In this document: positions 11,301 through 26,300 of the stretch, piece after piece
Layout: every line of letters starts with the position of its first letter
Position numbering within the stretch: the first letter of the stretch is position 1
Assembly: GCA_038211735.1 (NCBI GenBank)
Contig: JBBQVK010000001.1
Coordinates: forward strand, 496,001-560,000
Origin: JBBQVK01 sp038211735
GTDB taxonomy: Bacteria; Patescibacteriota; Gracilibacteria; Absconditabacterales; Absconditicoccaceae
Reading direction: 5' to 3'
Length of the DNA stretch: 64,000 bases
Position numbers and translations under genes: made by a program
Notes under the pieces: generated by a model
Told to the model about the DNA's origin: nothing
Seen by the model: only the letters and a program-made list of their open reading frames with translations
The model's database searches: none

Positions 11301-14300
11301 CTCCGATAAACTCTGTAGAAGAGTCTGAAATTTCAAATAAGTAGACATCTGGATTTAGAAGCTGTACGCCAGAAGGGAATTTAAGATCGCCCGCGGTGTA
11401 TACTCCTACTCCTTTGATTCTTTGTGAAATCCATTGTTGTTGCTCTACGTTGTGATCAACCTTGAAACGTAGTTTCTTGATGCTAAGCATAACGTCTACT
11501 ACAGACTCTTTCATACCATCGATTACGTGGTATTCATGAGACGCTCCTTTGACTTTGAGTCCAGTAATAGCTCCTCATGCACTATATCACAAAATAGCTC
11601 TTCTAAGCGCGTTTCCCAATGTGTGACCAAATCATCTTGGTAAAAATTGTACACAGAAAGATGTTGTCGTGTCATCGATCTTTTTTGTAACTACCTTGGG
11701 CGTTCAGATGAACTTTTGGATGTCTAACATAGCGATAGGCTATAAATGTAAAAGAAGGCCGTTACGATTAAGACCGCGAGGTCAACAAGATTAAGCTCTA
11801 GCCTCATTTTAAATGGCGCTAGAGCGCAATATTTTAAGCTCTAGCCTCATCTTCAATGGCGCTAGAGCGCAATATTTTAAGCTCTAGCGTAAAACTCAAT
11901 TACTTGAAGAATATCAACTGGAACGCTTACCTCCTCACTCTTAGGCAGATCCACCATCTCTAAAGTGAAATCTTTCTTGTTAGGCTTAATCCAAGACGGA
12001 ATAGCGTTTGTCCCTGCCAACATCGGAGATGACTGGTAGAGAGTAGACGCATGTAGTTTTGGTCTTAGGGTGATCATGTCACCTGGTTGAACAATATATG
12101 ATGGTACGTTATGTTTAACATTGTTGAGTAAGAAGTGACCGTGACATACTTGTTGTCTAGCTTGCATGATAGTCTGCGCAAGACCAGATCTTAGCACGAT
12201 GGTATCAAATCTGCTTTCCAAAAATTGGAAGGTTGCTTTATCGTGACCTATTCCTTTATTTTTTGCATATGTAGCAGCTTGATCAGTTACGAGTTTTTTG
12301 AACTGCTTTTCAGAAAGTTGGTATACTCTTTTGAGGACCTGCTTATTTCTAAGCAACTTCCCGTATTCAGAGTATCTCACATTGTTCTGCCCATGTTGCC
12401 CAGGAAGCCCTCTTCTTTTCCTGACATCATATTTTTCAGGTCCAAACAAATTGATCCCTTCTCTCCTACAAACTTTAAACTTTGGTCACGTATATCTCAT
12501 GTAACTTCGGAATATAGAATAAGTAAAATATTTTTAGTTTCTCTTTGGTCTTGATCCTTTACAACCACCGAATTGGATAGCTGTTGCTTCAGTAATAGAA
12601 GTTATATCGATACCTCCTACATCATTGATACCCTTGAATACTCCATCTCTTCCCAATCCTAAACCTTTCGCTACGACTGTTATTTGCTTAAGCCCAAAGT
12701 TGTCCTTAGCTTCTTTGATCAAGTCTCTTGTAAGAACTTCAGCGGCATAAGGGGTGCTTTGTTTCGTACCTTTGAAACCTTTCAATCCTGTTCCACCACC
12801 AATAATCTTGTTGCCTTGCATGTCGCTAAGCGTAACAATTGTATTGTTGAAAGAAGTGTGAATATGCAAAACTCCATGTGGAAGTTTTATATTTTTCTTC
12901 TTCTTCCTAGTAGGAGCTGCTGCTGTAGCGTTTGTGGTTGCCATGTGTTATTGAGAGTAGTTCAAACAATAAAGATTATTTCTTCAAAACTGGTCTTACT
13001 TTAGCTCTACCGAGAAGTTTTTTAGCGGTCTTAGCATGTCTATTTGTTTTTTGCCCTCTTACTGGGAGCCCGACGTTATGTCTCATACCTCTATAACATT
13101 TAATTTCTTTCAATCTTTTGATATGTCCTCCTACTTCTCTTCTGAGTTCATTCTCCAAGAGAAATGTTTGAAGTTCCTCACTGAGAGCTTTTTCTTCCTT
13201 CTCGTTAAGGTCTTTAACCTTCTTCTCAAGAGGGATGTCTAGTTTTGTCAAAATACTTCTAGATCTCGAAATCCCAATCCCATAAACATATGTCAATCCA
13301 ATTCGGATAGCTTTCTTGTCTGGGATCAAATGTCACTGAATTCTCAACATCGTTTTGGTAACAACAAAATAATAAAGTAGATTATCCTTGTACTTGCTTA
13401 TGTCTCGCGTTGCTCTTGCAGATAATGCGAAGTTTGCCCTTCCTTTGGACTAGTTTGCATTGTGCGCAGATCTTTTTTACAGAGGCTCTAACTTTCATTG
13501 GATGATACTATTTAAATCTAAAGGTGATTCTTTTATGCTGCTGTCTCTCCAGTGGGGTCCTCTTTCACAATTGGAGCTTGAGTAGTTTCTATTGGTTTCA
13601 CTGGTTGAGTAACTCTCACAGGTCCATTAGTCGATCTATAGACAATACGTCCTTTGGTCGGTTCGTACTCATTCAACTCTACTTTTACAAAATCTCCTGG
13701 GATAATCTTGATATGATGCTTTTTCATTTTACCAGCTGCGTACGCTTCAATTTCCAAATCCATCTCAGTGATCATAACTTTGTACTTTCCACCACCAAGA
13801 ATATCTTTGACCACTCATTCTAGTTCGATAGCATCTTCTTTTGTCATACTAGAGTGTCACGGATTCAATAGATAAAACAGTCTGAGAAGGCCTAAGACCT
13901 TTGACTTTATGATATCTCTTTTTCCCTTGGAACTTTACACTGCGAACTTTGTCACCTTTTTTATGATCCACTATCGTCGCCGTAACTTGAGCTGATGGCA
14001 CATATGGAGCGCCAACTTTGACGTCAGTACCGTCTTTAGCAAATCACAAAAGAACCTGATCCAACGTAATAGTTGATCACTTCTCTCCGTCTAATCTATC
14101 GACAACAATCTGGTCACCTTGAGTGACTATCCATTGATGTCCTGATAATTCTATTACTGCGTACATTAGTTTTCCATAAGATTAAATAATTTTTATCGTA
14201 AGATTATATCTTCATTCCTAGATGAGTAAGCATGTTGAACTTTCTCTTGTTCTTCTTGTATGCACTAGAGACAATAGCTCTCATTCTCTTATATCTTCTC

Positions 14301-17300
14301 GCACTTGGGAAGTCGAATTCGACGAATTTTCTATGCCATTTGGTGCCATAATGCTGTTGCTCTTTGGCAATGTTTTGAATATGAGAAGCCCAAAGTTCTT
14401 TCTTGTAGAAAGCGATGAGTCTTTCGTTGGTGTGTAAATCACCTGTCTTGTGCACCGTAAATCCCATAGTAAACAATCAATAGTAAGATAAATAAGTTCA
14501 ATAATCTTGTCGATTCAACTTGCCGAGAGCCGGAGTCGAACCGGCACGGAGAGATTCCGGCGGATTTTAAGTCCGCTGCGTCTACCAGTTCCGCCATCCC
14601 GGCAGAATACGTTGGTACAGCCTACTTCTTTGTTACTTCGCTATAGACCGCATCAAACACCTCAGGGAACACAATTGCGATATTTGAAAGGACTTTTCTA
14701 TTGATGCGAACATTTTTGTGCTGCATCTGTCCCATAAACACGCTATATTTTGATCCTTTGGTTCTTAGTGATGCGTTTAATCTTTCGATCCGCAATGCTC
14801 TAAATGTTCTCTTCTTCTCTTTTCTTCCTCTATATGCATTTGTTCCTTGCTTGATTAATGCTAATCTAACTTGCTTGTAGACATTTTTTCTTCCAAGACG
14901 GAATCCTTTTGCAGCACTGAAAAATGCTCTATGTCTTTTATGTCTAGTCAATCCATGCGATACTCTAACCATCTTATCTCAACTTATATGGAATTAAAGC
15001 CTTTACTCTTGGCGCATCAACTTCAGCAATTGCTCTACCGAATGTATCATCCTTAGTTGTTCTTCCTTTGTGAGTCAAAAGATGTCTCTTGCGTGTTTTG
15101 CTATGCATAAACTTTCCCTTCCCGGTTACCTTGATTCTTTTCGCGGTAGCCTTATGTGTTTTCATACCTTTACCCATGAGTCCAATAGTTTCAAATTGTA
15201 TAAAACAACTATATATTAAGCTCACTTTCCCGTAATCATCAGCGCGTATCAGAACTGTTCTGATTTGATTCCTTGAGATCTCCCAAAAGGCTGTAATTGT
15301 TCCTCTACCGTTACAAACTTTCTGTAAACGATATCTTTGTACGCCTTTTCTCTTCCTCTCAGAACTACCATAAGTTTAACAATATACCCTTCAGCCAAGA
15401 ACTCTTTCGCCTTCTTGATCTTCAATGCTAAGTCGTTATCTCCGATATTGTAGCCGAATTTAATCTCTTTTTGTCCTTTTGCTGTCTGGGTTTTCTTCTT
15501 CTCGTTATCTTTCTTTTTCTTATCGTACATATATTTTCCAAAATCTACGATCTTTGCTGTAGCTACTTGCTCTGTAGCATCATAGGCTAGTTGTACGAGA
15601 TCCATTCCTTTTGCTTCTGCTTCTGCTAGTGCAAATGCTCTTGGCATAATAGCGGATTTCGTTCAATCTTCATTAATTATCAGGATTTTATGCGCTCTAA
15701 TTTCATCATTTTTGAACGTTCTTCGTTGTTTTTTCGCCTGTGGTTTATCGGTTGATGAGTTTGATGTAGGCCTTGTAGTACTAGCCGCCGGTCTTGGACT
15801 TGCAGGCTTAGGAGTAACTGGCTTATCCATACACAATACAATAGATAAAAATAATATTCAACGAAAAAGAAGACCATCCCCTCAGGGGCTTGGTAAGTGA
15901 ATGTAGTGATTCAGATAGTAATTGCAAACATTTTTTGTCCTTTTTTGCCACTATCGCAATGCGTAGTTTTAGTAGATGTAATTTACCCCCAGCGGGATTC
16001 GAACCCGCGATCTCCGCCGTGAGAGGGCAGTGTCCTAGACCAGCTAGACGATGAAGGCAGTAACGGGCATATTGACTGATATAGACAGCCTGAAACCCTA
16101 GTGTTAATCAATGAATTTACCCCCGCCCGGATTCGAACCGGGAACCTCTAGCTTAGAAGGCTATTGCTCTATCCGTTGAGCTACAGGAGCATTAAGTACG
16201 GGTACTTGAATTATACGGGCTGGACAGAAAAAACTTAGCGTCTCACCACATGCCTACAGAACAATATATTACTAATGTCTGATAGTCGGGAGAACATATG
16301 AAAAGTTGAGCAAAAAACAAGGGGGTTTTGTAGGAAGCTAGGAGGTTGTTCAAGATCACAAATTGTGGCTTTAGATGATTGAAACGAATGACCTACTCTA
16401 CCAAAAACTACACGAACTCGAAAGTCATCTAGGAGAACATGACAAAAGAATCAATGGGTTATGGTTTGCAATCAAACAGATGTTGATCGAGGAAGAGAAG
16501 CCAGAGAGGACGATTGGGTTTCATACGTAATATTCCTAAAAATCCTAAACAAAAAAATCTCCCACGAGTGGAGAATTTTCTGAATTTGGAGATGAGGGGA
16601 CTTGAACCCCTAACCCCCTGCGTGCAAGGCAGGTGCTCTAGCCAATTGAGCTACATCCCCGTAAAGGACGGTTATGGCGTTTCCAATAATACTAACAACA
16701 TTACTAATTTGGGCAGGGAAGGGTTCGAACCTTCGTAGCCTTTCGGCGGGGGATTTACAGTCCCCTGCAATTGACCGCTCTGCCACCTACCCATCTGAAG
16801 CGAATGCTGTTGTACGTTTGAACTGTTAATTTGATATTTTTTTCTGTTGGCCTCATTGAGAATTTTGTATGTTCTTGTTGCTTTGAGTTTTTGAATTTTG
16901 GGTGCTTTGGGAGTTTAATGTCGCATCGATACTTGTCGGTCCACCAGTTCCTATACCAAACAGCACTAACACACCAATCACTACCAACACTGCGCCAAGT
17001 AGTGCGTATGCAGATCTACTGTCTCCTAGATTTTTCTCGAACCATTGGATAGGCCCGAAAAGATTGTAGATTCACTGATAGAAATACATCACCGCTACAC
17101 CACACAGAATCACTAGAATAGCTAATCCAATACGTCACATCTATGTTTAGCGGAAGTAAATGGCTTATTCTTTGGTAGGTTGTGTACTTGGTCACTCTTG
17201 CTCGTTGTGCGCCATTGGTACATGTTTGCGTGCAATTCATCGTACGTTCAAAGCCTTCCTTCGTCTCAGCAAATTCTTAGCGAGCAACGGGACTTGAACC

Positions 17301-20300
17301 CGTGCGGGCAGAGCTGAATTCTGCCATGCTACACCAATTACATCATGCTCGCATAGCAATCACCATAAGATTTAGCGAATACCAAAACTTAGGTCGATGC
17401 GTTATAGGCATATAGAGGAGAAAATCAAGGTAAAAGCAAATCCCAAAAACGCACAAGGGTAATTGTGATCTTTCTACTCGATAAAAAAAATATTAGAACT
17501 CTTTGTCCAGAACTTTGAAATAATCTTTACGTCCTGGTCAATTTGCTAAGGCGTCTATCTGTTATCGTAGTAGTCCAATGAAGGTCTCTTGCTAAGAACT
17601 CTAACATTACCGCCACTTACATAACTACTATTTTGTGGTTGTATTTTCTTTCACTTATTTTCCTCTTTACTTTTATCATATACAATTTTATCTTCAATAT
17701 ATTTCTCTTTGATGAGTTGTAGCCCCAGCAAAGTAGCCATTTCAGTAATGTTTACTAAAAAGTTTGTCCTCTTTATCTTTGTGTATTCATAAAATGTTAA
17801 ATTGATTCGTTCAAACACAACACCCTCTCATTTTACTTTTATCCACATATCGATAATTTCTAATATTCCATCAGTCTCGTTCAACAACTCATTTATTTTC
17901 GCTAATAATTCTTCAGTTTGATTCAAAGATAATTGGTAGAGCATCTCAATATATTCCCTTTTAGTTTTTCAGTGGCAGTCCTTTTCCAATATTGTAGAAA
18001 GCGCTTCAGGTCATATAAGTGACTTGTTAAAGTGCTTTTTTATTTGTGTTATCAACTTACCTTGTAGTACTCCTAACTCATAATCCATCTCAGACAATTC
18101 ATGTTCCTCTATACTTAAATCGATTATCGAAGACTTAGGTGTAACTTGCATCTCATCTTCATCATCAGAATAATATCCTGCTTCCTCAATATATCATTCA
18201 GGAAGATTTTGATTGTACTCTTCTCTGGTAAGAGTTCTTCATAGCATCTTTTCCATAATCCATTCATCGCCTATCCCATAAACAGGATCTGATAGTAATT
18301 TCAATTCTGCTTGAACTACGTGATTCTTAAGATGTTCCTCTTCTAATCATAAAACATGAGATATCATGCTCTTAAAATATATTTCTTTTTCTTTAAAAAA
18401 AGTTGCTTGCTTTACATCGTCATTTTCTCGAGCTTCTTGTGCAAGTTTACCAACCTCTAACGCCCTAGTAGACAATTTGCTTAATAATGTCATATATCAA
18501 AAATACAATATAAACAGCTTATGTTGTATATATTTTGTTCGATATGTCAATACCTTCTGTATGGACCTATCCTCTCGATCGCAAAAACGCCTGATACAAC
18601 CATGGATTGAAGACGAAATCATAATTTCATAAGTAGATTTGCGTCTGTCCTCCAAAAGCCTGTTTGAATCTAGTGACTCCAGCTAACGGATGATCTTCTT
18701 TTGCATCAGGTGAAGCAACGCCAAGTAGATCGAAGTGCTGTAATCACTCTTTATGTCATCGTTTTACTATTTCATTAGTAAGTCGGTAGTGTCATCCGAT
18801 ATCACCATACGATCTGTCTGTCGCGCCATATAAGTAGATCAGATCTTGATCGAGCTTCACGCAAATGCTCCCACTCACAATATTTCATCACTTTGATGCG
18901 AGGAATAGTCGTCACTTCTTTTTTGCTGTAAGTCGTTTCATCAAGGAAAGAAATGTTTCTTTTTGCAGAACAAAAAATCATTTATCGTATGCCATAGTAT
19001 ATCGTACGCTATAGAATTTTTCTCGATCACTCTCTTGTGCAATATGAAAATCTAATGACTCTTTTTTTCATTTGTTGATATATCTCTTTCCTGAGTCGGA
19101 GTAGCCAGATCGGGCTTCTTCTCAGGTCTTTTTGAGATCAAGAATAATGGTAGTGTCAGGCATATGCCGCCTGTGCGAAGGTATAAGTTTATGATTATTT
19201 AACAACTGACTTTGAAGTTTTTTTTTGTTTTCTATGAAGTCTTCGACGACTCATATATCTTTAAGTTTTTGAGTAGGAGCTTCTCGAATAATATCGGTAA
19301 ATCAGAATTGGAAAAAAATATCTCATCGTCATTTATTGAAATCTCTGCGTACTAAAGTTAGTCATTGAACAATAGGCTCTGACGGTTTCTCAAGATCTAT
19401 CACTGAGTGATTATTATCAAAACGTAATCAATGAGACATAAACCGGTTGAGAGTTTTTCATAGTTTAGTTTGCTCTTTTGTAATTCATCGATATTTTTGT
19501 TCGTTAAATGGGAAATCAAATATCGGTTTATGATAGATTTCATCAGAGATAGTGCGCCGGAGATCGCTTTGGTAAAAATTCATTATTTACAGCCAAGATA
19601 AACATAACAAATTGGGCTACTTTCTAAGAGTTTATGGGTTCTCTTACATAATTCCACCATAAATACTGCGTAAGTAAAGAATATTTCGATCAATTGACAG
19701 GGTTTTTTAGTAATTTAAGTGATTGTAGTGTATATTTGTGCAAACATCAATTTATTTGGAAATGAGTATCTATGGCAACGCCTATTACAGATCCAAATGC
19801 ACAACCACCAAAGTCTGGTGATGAAAATGCAAACAACAAAGAGTTCGAGCAAGTCTATGAAAAAGTAAACGTAGACGAAATCGATACTAGTGGCTTGGAA
19901 GTTGCAACGACTATGGACGCAACAAACGCTGCCCTTCTTAAACAAGTAGAGCAAGTCCCGCTAGTTGCGCCAGATATGCCTGCGAAAAAGTCAGATATGC
20001 CTGCGAAAAAGTCAGATATTCCTGTGAAAAAGTCAGATATTCCTGTGAAAAAGGAAGCACCAAAAAGCAACGCCATACCAGAAATTCCAGATATCGCGGC
20101 ATATATCGCAGCCACTAAAGAAGCTACCAAAGAAAAAGAAAAAATGCCAACACAATATCTTGCAATGGATGGGACTGATTTAGCGAAAGTCCCTGGAGTA
20201 TTCGCAATAGTACCTAATCAAAAATGAGATCATAAAATTGTATTTCTCCGCAAAGACGCTCCTGCAGAACTCATCAATGATCCAAAAAATAGAATCAAAT

Positions 20301-23300
20301 GATCCGTCTATCAAAAAGACGGAGAAGATATCTACAAGGTCTCAGTAGATATGAAACAGCACACAACCTTACGTAATACTGAAGGGAAGCCTCTTGATGT
20401 GCGAGTAATCGATGATCCAAAAGATCTCGACAATCAGATTCAATCTATCTATGACGGAAAATGAGGAGGGACAAATTTTGGGATGCCTGTTAAAATTACA
20501 AAAGGAAGTTGACCAGGGAAATCAACACCTACGGCTCCTCAAAAAGAAGTAAAAGTAGAAGCAAAAAAAATATCTCCAGCAATCGAAAAAGTATCTACTG
20601 AAAAAAAACCTACAAAAGATATGAAGGATGCAGAGCTTTTACCAAAGGAAGACATTAAACCAGTAAAAATAGAAGTGCCGATAACGGAACCCATAAACGA
20701 TTCTGCAGTTGTCAAAGACAAACCAGCTACTGAAGGAACCCTTCAAGAGATAAAGAAACAAGTTACGATAATAGAAAAAGGAATTGAGCCAGATAAAGTA
20801 GTCCAAAAAAGTCAGCCTAAGCAAACCGATCAAGAAGTACAAAATTCCATGGACGATGCATGGAAAGCTATGAAAGAAAAAATGAATCCTGCTGTATCAG
20901 AAGTAGCAGTACCTACTACCAATACTGCCTCCGTAGTACCAATCAGAGAGCCAATAGCACCATCTATCCCTCCAGAGTTACCAGTCAAATCTGTTGCTCC
21001 TGTAAGTGCGCCAGTAGAGACTACCGTAACGACAAAAGTTCCTAAGCCTACCCCAAATCCTAAAACTCCTCCAGAGAATTCTAAGCCTGCAAAAAAAGAT
21101 CTCACCGATGTAAATGAAAAAGCTCCAATCCCGCCAGTAAAATTAGAAACTCCAAAGAAAAAAGAACCTATAGAAAATGCATCGGCTCTGGAACAGCCAA
21201 AGAAATCTCCTGCAGATAAAATCGTTGCGCCAATGCCAGCTCCTGCTTCAATAGAAAAAAAATTGCCTGAAATAGATATTGTTAACCCAGATATTGCTGA
21301 AGTGATTCCCCCACCAAGCCCATTTCCCGTATTCAATATAGACACGACGAGTACTGCTGTGCCAGCTCCTAGAACAACACCTAAAGTCCCCGTTGGAAAT
21401 CTTGTAAATGAAAAGTCACTCGATGTAGAACTAAGCAAGGCGCCAACTGAAAATCAACCAAAGACTATCGAACAGATGCTTGAACAAGAGGCTAAACCAG
21501 AGCTCCAACAACTTCTTTCAACAAACAATCCATCTAGAGCATCGATAACAAACGCCCCAAATAATACCGTTCCAAAAACTCACAAGCCGATGCTCCCCCT
21601 TTCCAAAAAACAACGTATAGGCATTTTGATCGTGTTAGGTTTGGCAATAGCTCGGATCCTATGGGTAATGTTTTGAACTACATGAAATACAGATTCAACA
21701 GACCAACCTACGACAACTGGTGAGGTAAATAATTTTACTTGAGAAGCGAATCCGAACGACGTCGTTAAACCAAATGATAACAAACCAACTCCTACCCCAG
21801 ACGACACCACCAAACCAGATGAAGTAGTGCCAGCTCCAACAGATGAACCTGTAAAGTGAACTGATATGAAATTTACTATGGCTGAGCTTGTTGCAAAATT
21901 AGAAGAGCTCCAAGTAGAATCACGCAAGACACTCAATGAAGCTAGGAAAGTCGGTAATCCTGAAGCCATTAAATTTAGCGTTGCTTCTCTCCAGAAGGCA
22001 ACTAGCGCCTTAGATAATATCGAACAAGACACAACCTTCACCGCAGACCAAGCACAAAAAGATGCTACTAGGGCAGAAAAATATCTACAAGACGCAACCA
22101 AACTCTTGGAAGGAAATAAGTCATAATCACTAAATTTAAATAAATTCTTTAATAAAAAAACGTCAACACAATGGAAAATGCTATGAGTGAATATGTCGAT
22201 ATCTTCCTAACGTACTTACAGTATGAAAAAAATACGAGTCCAAAAACTATAGAAAACTATGGACTACGATTAAGAAGGTTTATGCTCAATCATGGCGACT
22301 GCGATGTGACAACTATTAAACCAATGGATATTCTCAGATATAGAAAGTGGTTAGATCAAGAATTACATCTCAACATTAAAACAATCAATTATCATATCGT
22401 AGCCCTAAGATCTTTTTTGAAATTTCTCATAAAGAATGATATTCCTGTCATGGCTCCTGAGAAGCTAGAATTGTCTAAAACCCCTCCTAGAAACGTCAGT
22501 TTCCTCGAAGAAGCAGAGGTGCAGTCTATGCTCCACGCCCCTGAAGAACGAGAGAAAAATGATATAAAAGCCGCAAGAGATGTCGCTATTTTGTATGTAC
22601 TCTATGGTAGTGGCGTAAGAGTTTCAGAGTTGATAAATCTTAAACGCACTGATATACCTACTGACTGACAACAAATTCAAATTGTTGGTAAGTGATCAAA
22701 GTTGAGATCAGGATTCATTACCAAAGAAGCAAAACAATATATTCATCAGCGACTTGCACAAAGGACCGACGATGCACCACGATTGTTTGTAAATATTTCC
22801 AACTATAAAACGTATTCAAAAATGAGTAGAGCAAGTATCGAAGGAGTGGTGAGAGATTATGCAAAACTTCAATGAATCGATAAGAAAGTAACGCCCCATA
22901 CATTGAGGCATAGTTTCGCAACCTCTCTGCTCCTCAAAGGCGCAGATATCAGGTCCGTACAGATATTACTCGGTCATAGTTCTATCACTACGACACAAAT
23001 CTACACGCATGTTTCTGATAGACATTTAGGTGAAGTACATAAGTTATTGGAGGGATAATGTTGGGTAATGAAGCGGAAACAAAAAAAGCCCTAAAAGTGG
23101 TACGCGACTTCGCATATCTTTTTAAATAAGAAAATATCTTCCTGTTTGAATTTTACACCAACGCTCTCGCCAACCAGTCTTCTTTGCTCATATAGAGTCG
23201 CTTAATTGTTGTGGGTTTATTTAATATTGCAGAAACATTTTCTTGTAAGGTGGAAGATATTTCAGGTTTTTGTATCATCTCAAAGTATTGTTCGTTGATA

Positions 23301-26300
23301 ACAATCAAAGAAAGTACTCCATCGTTCAATGAATCAACAATAGTATTTTTCTTGAGGATAGATTTTATCATCGTGCCATCGGTACGCGCGATCAGTTCTT
23401 GCATGATATCGTCATAGCCCAGTTCTGACGAGGCATCTGAAGCGGCAGGCGTTGGCTTGCTCGTTTTTGTTGAGGCGTCCTTTACAGAAAGCTCTTCTTT
23501 GCTCACTCCGCTGGTTTCACTTGTAGTAGATTTATTAGTTGAACTCTCCAGTGAAGCTTTGTTATCTAGTGTTTCTTTTTCTGCGATACCTTTATCTTTC
23601 ACCACTGGATTTTCTGAATTCTCTGGAGTTTTTTGCATTTCTTTTTTTGTAGGTTTTGCTGGTTTTGCAGCTTTGGATGTCGCGCTCATAGATTCAGATG
23701 CGCCTCCACTAACTTTCGAAAGATAATTTCGCAAAACGGTTTTATAAACAATCAATGGATATGGATAATTTTTTACACCGACTACAATTTCTTTAAACGC
23801 TTGTGCTAATCCGACACTAAATGGGACATCTTCCATAAAGTGTTCATCGAGCCAGAGCAAGATATCTTTTGCGAACGAAGTAAGGTCAACTCATCCATCA
23901 GCTTGCGCATCAAGATATGAGAAGATCTCGTCTGGATTTCCCGCTTTAATCAAGCTTATAAACTCATTTAGAACGCTTTCAGAGACTGCTCCGAGGAACA
24001 TAGTTACACTCGCCGCAGTGACCTTTCCAAGCATTGAAACTTGCTCTAAATATTTGATAGCATCACGCAATGCGCCTGATGAAAGTTTTGCAATAAGACG
24101 CAATCCTTCGTCTTCATACTCTATTCACTCTTTCTCCGCTATAAGCGCAAGTCTTGTCACGATGTCATCAATCGTTACGCGCATAAAATTAAATACCTGA
24201 CAACGAGAAATAATAGTATCAGGCACTTTATTTATTTCAGTAGTTGCTAATATAAATAGTAAGTAATGTGGTGGCTCTTCCATAATCTTAAGTAACGCGT
24301 TAAACGCGCCCTTAGAAAGCATATGGACTTCGTCTATCACGTAGACTTTTTTCTTGAGATTGCTAGGTGGATATAAGGCTTTATCTATGATCTCTTCGCG
24401 GATATTGTCTACACCGGTATGAGAAGCTGCATCGATCTCTACGAAATCAAGCGTCTGTCCCATGTCGATAAGCATAGCTGCAGGGTCGTTGACGAAATCT
24501 CCAGTAGTAAGATTTGCTGCTTTCGCTAATAGTCTTGCAGCACTAGTCTTTCCTGTTCCTCTGGGCCCGTAAAATAAGTAGTTATGTGAAAACTTCCCAG
24601 ATTGCATCTGAGCACGCAAAATATCAATGATATGATGTTGTCCGACAATATCATCGAAGGTACGCGGACGGTATTTGAGGTAGAGAGACATGACAAAATG
24701 AAAAACAAAAGAGCTTATTTAATGTTCTCTAGCATATCTTTTTTTAGTAGTTTCTCAAACGGTATTTCGCCTATTATAAGAAATGTACTGCCAAGCCAAT
24801 AACTATCGCAACTCCAGCCAAAGCGATAAATACGCGCGTCCCCAAAAATAATTCTATAATACAAAAAATAGCTGCTAGATAAATTCGATATACTCGAACA
24901 TTCATGCGGGCTACAGAAGAAATAGATAAAATAGTAAGAAAAAATTACTGATCGATAGTCATAGAAGACTGTATATCAAGCGACGTTTGGATGTCTGTTG
25001 ATGTATCGCTTACTGGATCAGCTGTACTCGTTGGAGTTACTTGTAGATCTGTACTTCAGGGATTTTCTACTGGGGTAGTATCTATCTTAGCGGTCCCAAA
25101 TTGCTCTAGTTGTAGCGCATTGAGTGAAGAAATAATAGTATTAAGTGAATCAATGGATGCAGGTGCGATATAGTAGTTAGATTCTAAATGCACCAATAGT
25201 AATGAGGCTGCGGCACTTCCTTCACTAAGATGGTCATGACCAATAGTCATCTGAGGCAAAGCAATTCCGAGTATATCTGCAACGCGTTGTAGTCTCCTGG
25301 TAAGGTTGGTATATGCAATTGCAAAAGGCGTATCCTCCCCTCCTTCATAATGCTTTCTTACTTGCGCAAGATCTTGCGAAACAAACGTGCTACTAAGCGC
25401 GCTTGTAATATCAGCCATAGTCTTCTCATCAATTACTTGCTTAGTAGAAGTATCAGCGCCTAGTAAGGAACTAAGAGTCGAAAGAGAAGCTGCCTCATCC
25501 TTAACTGGAACGTTTCCCTTAGCATCCGCATTTCCTTCTGCAGAGTCTGTGTCTGTACTATCTTTTAATAGTGCCGCTCCTTCTCCATCAAGGTCATAGC
25601 GTATCGTCAATTGATTATCTTCGATATCTTTTACTAATTTTACTACGTCTTCTTCTATGAGTTCGATGTCACCATTAACTAAAACTGTCTGGTCTTCACC
25701 TACAGCAGCATAAATCTTATCTTCGCTATCTTTAACAATTTTCTTCACAAGGATATCGTCGCCATGGTTGGTAATTGTCTTCTGTCCCTTGGTAGTCGTA
25801 TTGATTATGATGTCTAACTTGGAGTCTGCATGAAGTTGTTCAAGATGGAAGTCATCGGTTTTTACAATGACTGATTCAATCTGGGTGGTCTTATTTTTGG
25901 GTGCTTTAGAGTCTTCGATTTTCGCTAACTCCATATAATCACCTTCAAGTAGGTTGATTGTATATAAGTGGACATCACCATGGAGCCCGTCGTCTTCTAT
26001 CATAAATACTGCCGGCCCTATAATTTTCGCTTGGAATCCATTACTTACCGTAATAAGCACCTCAGCTCAAGCCTCCAAGAGTACTTTGTCGTTATTATGT
26101 AACTCACTACCATCGATCTGTTCGCCATCAGCGGTAGTAATAGTCATATTGCCACGGGCGTTGATAATACGTCATATTGTCTCTGCATGCACATATGCTC
26201 CGTTCTGTGATTTGAGCGCCATAAGTCCATCTCACAACTTATCTACTTGATAAGGATTTGTGCCAGGGTTAAATAGGTAGAATGCTCCGCCTACCATCAC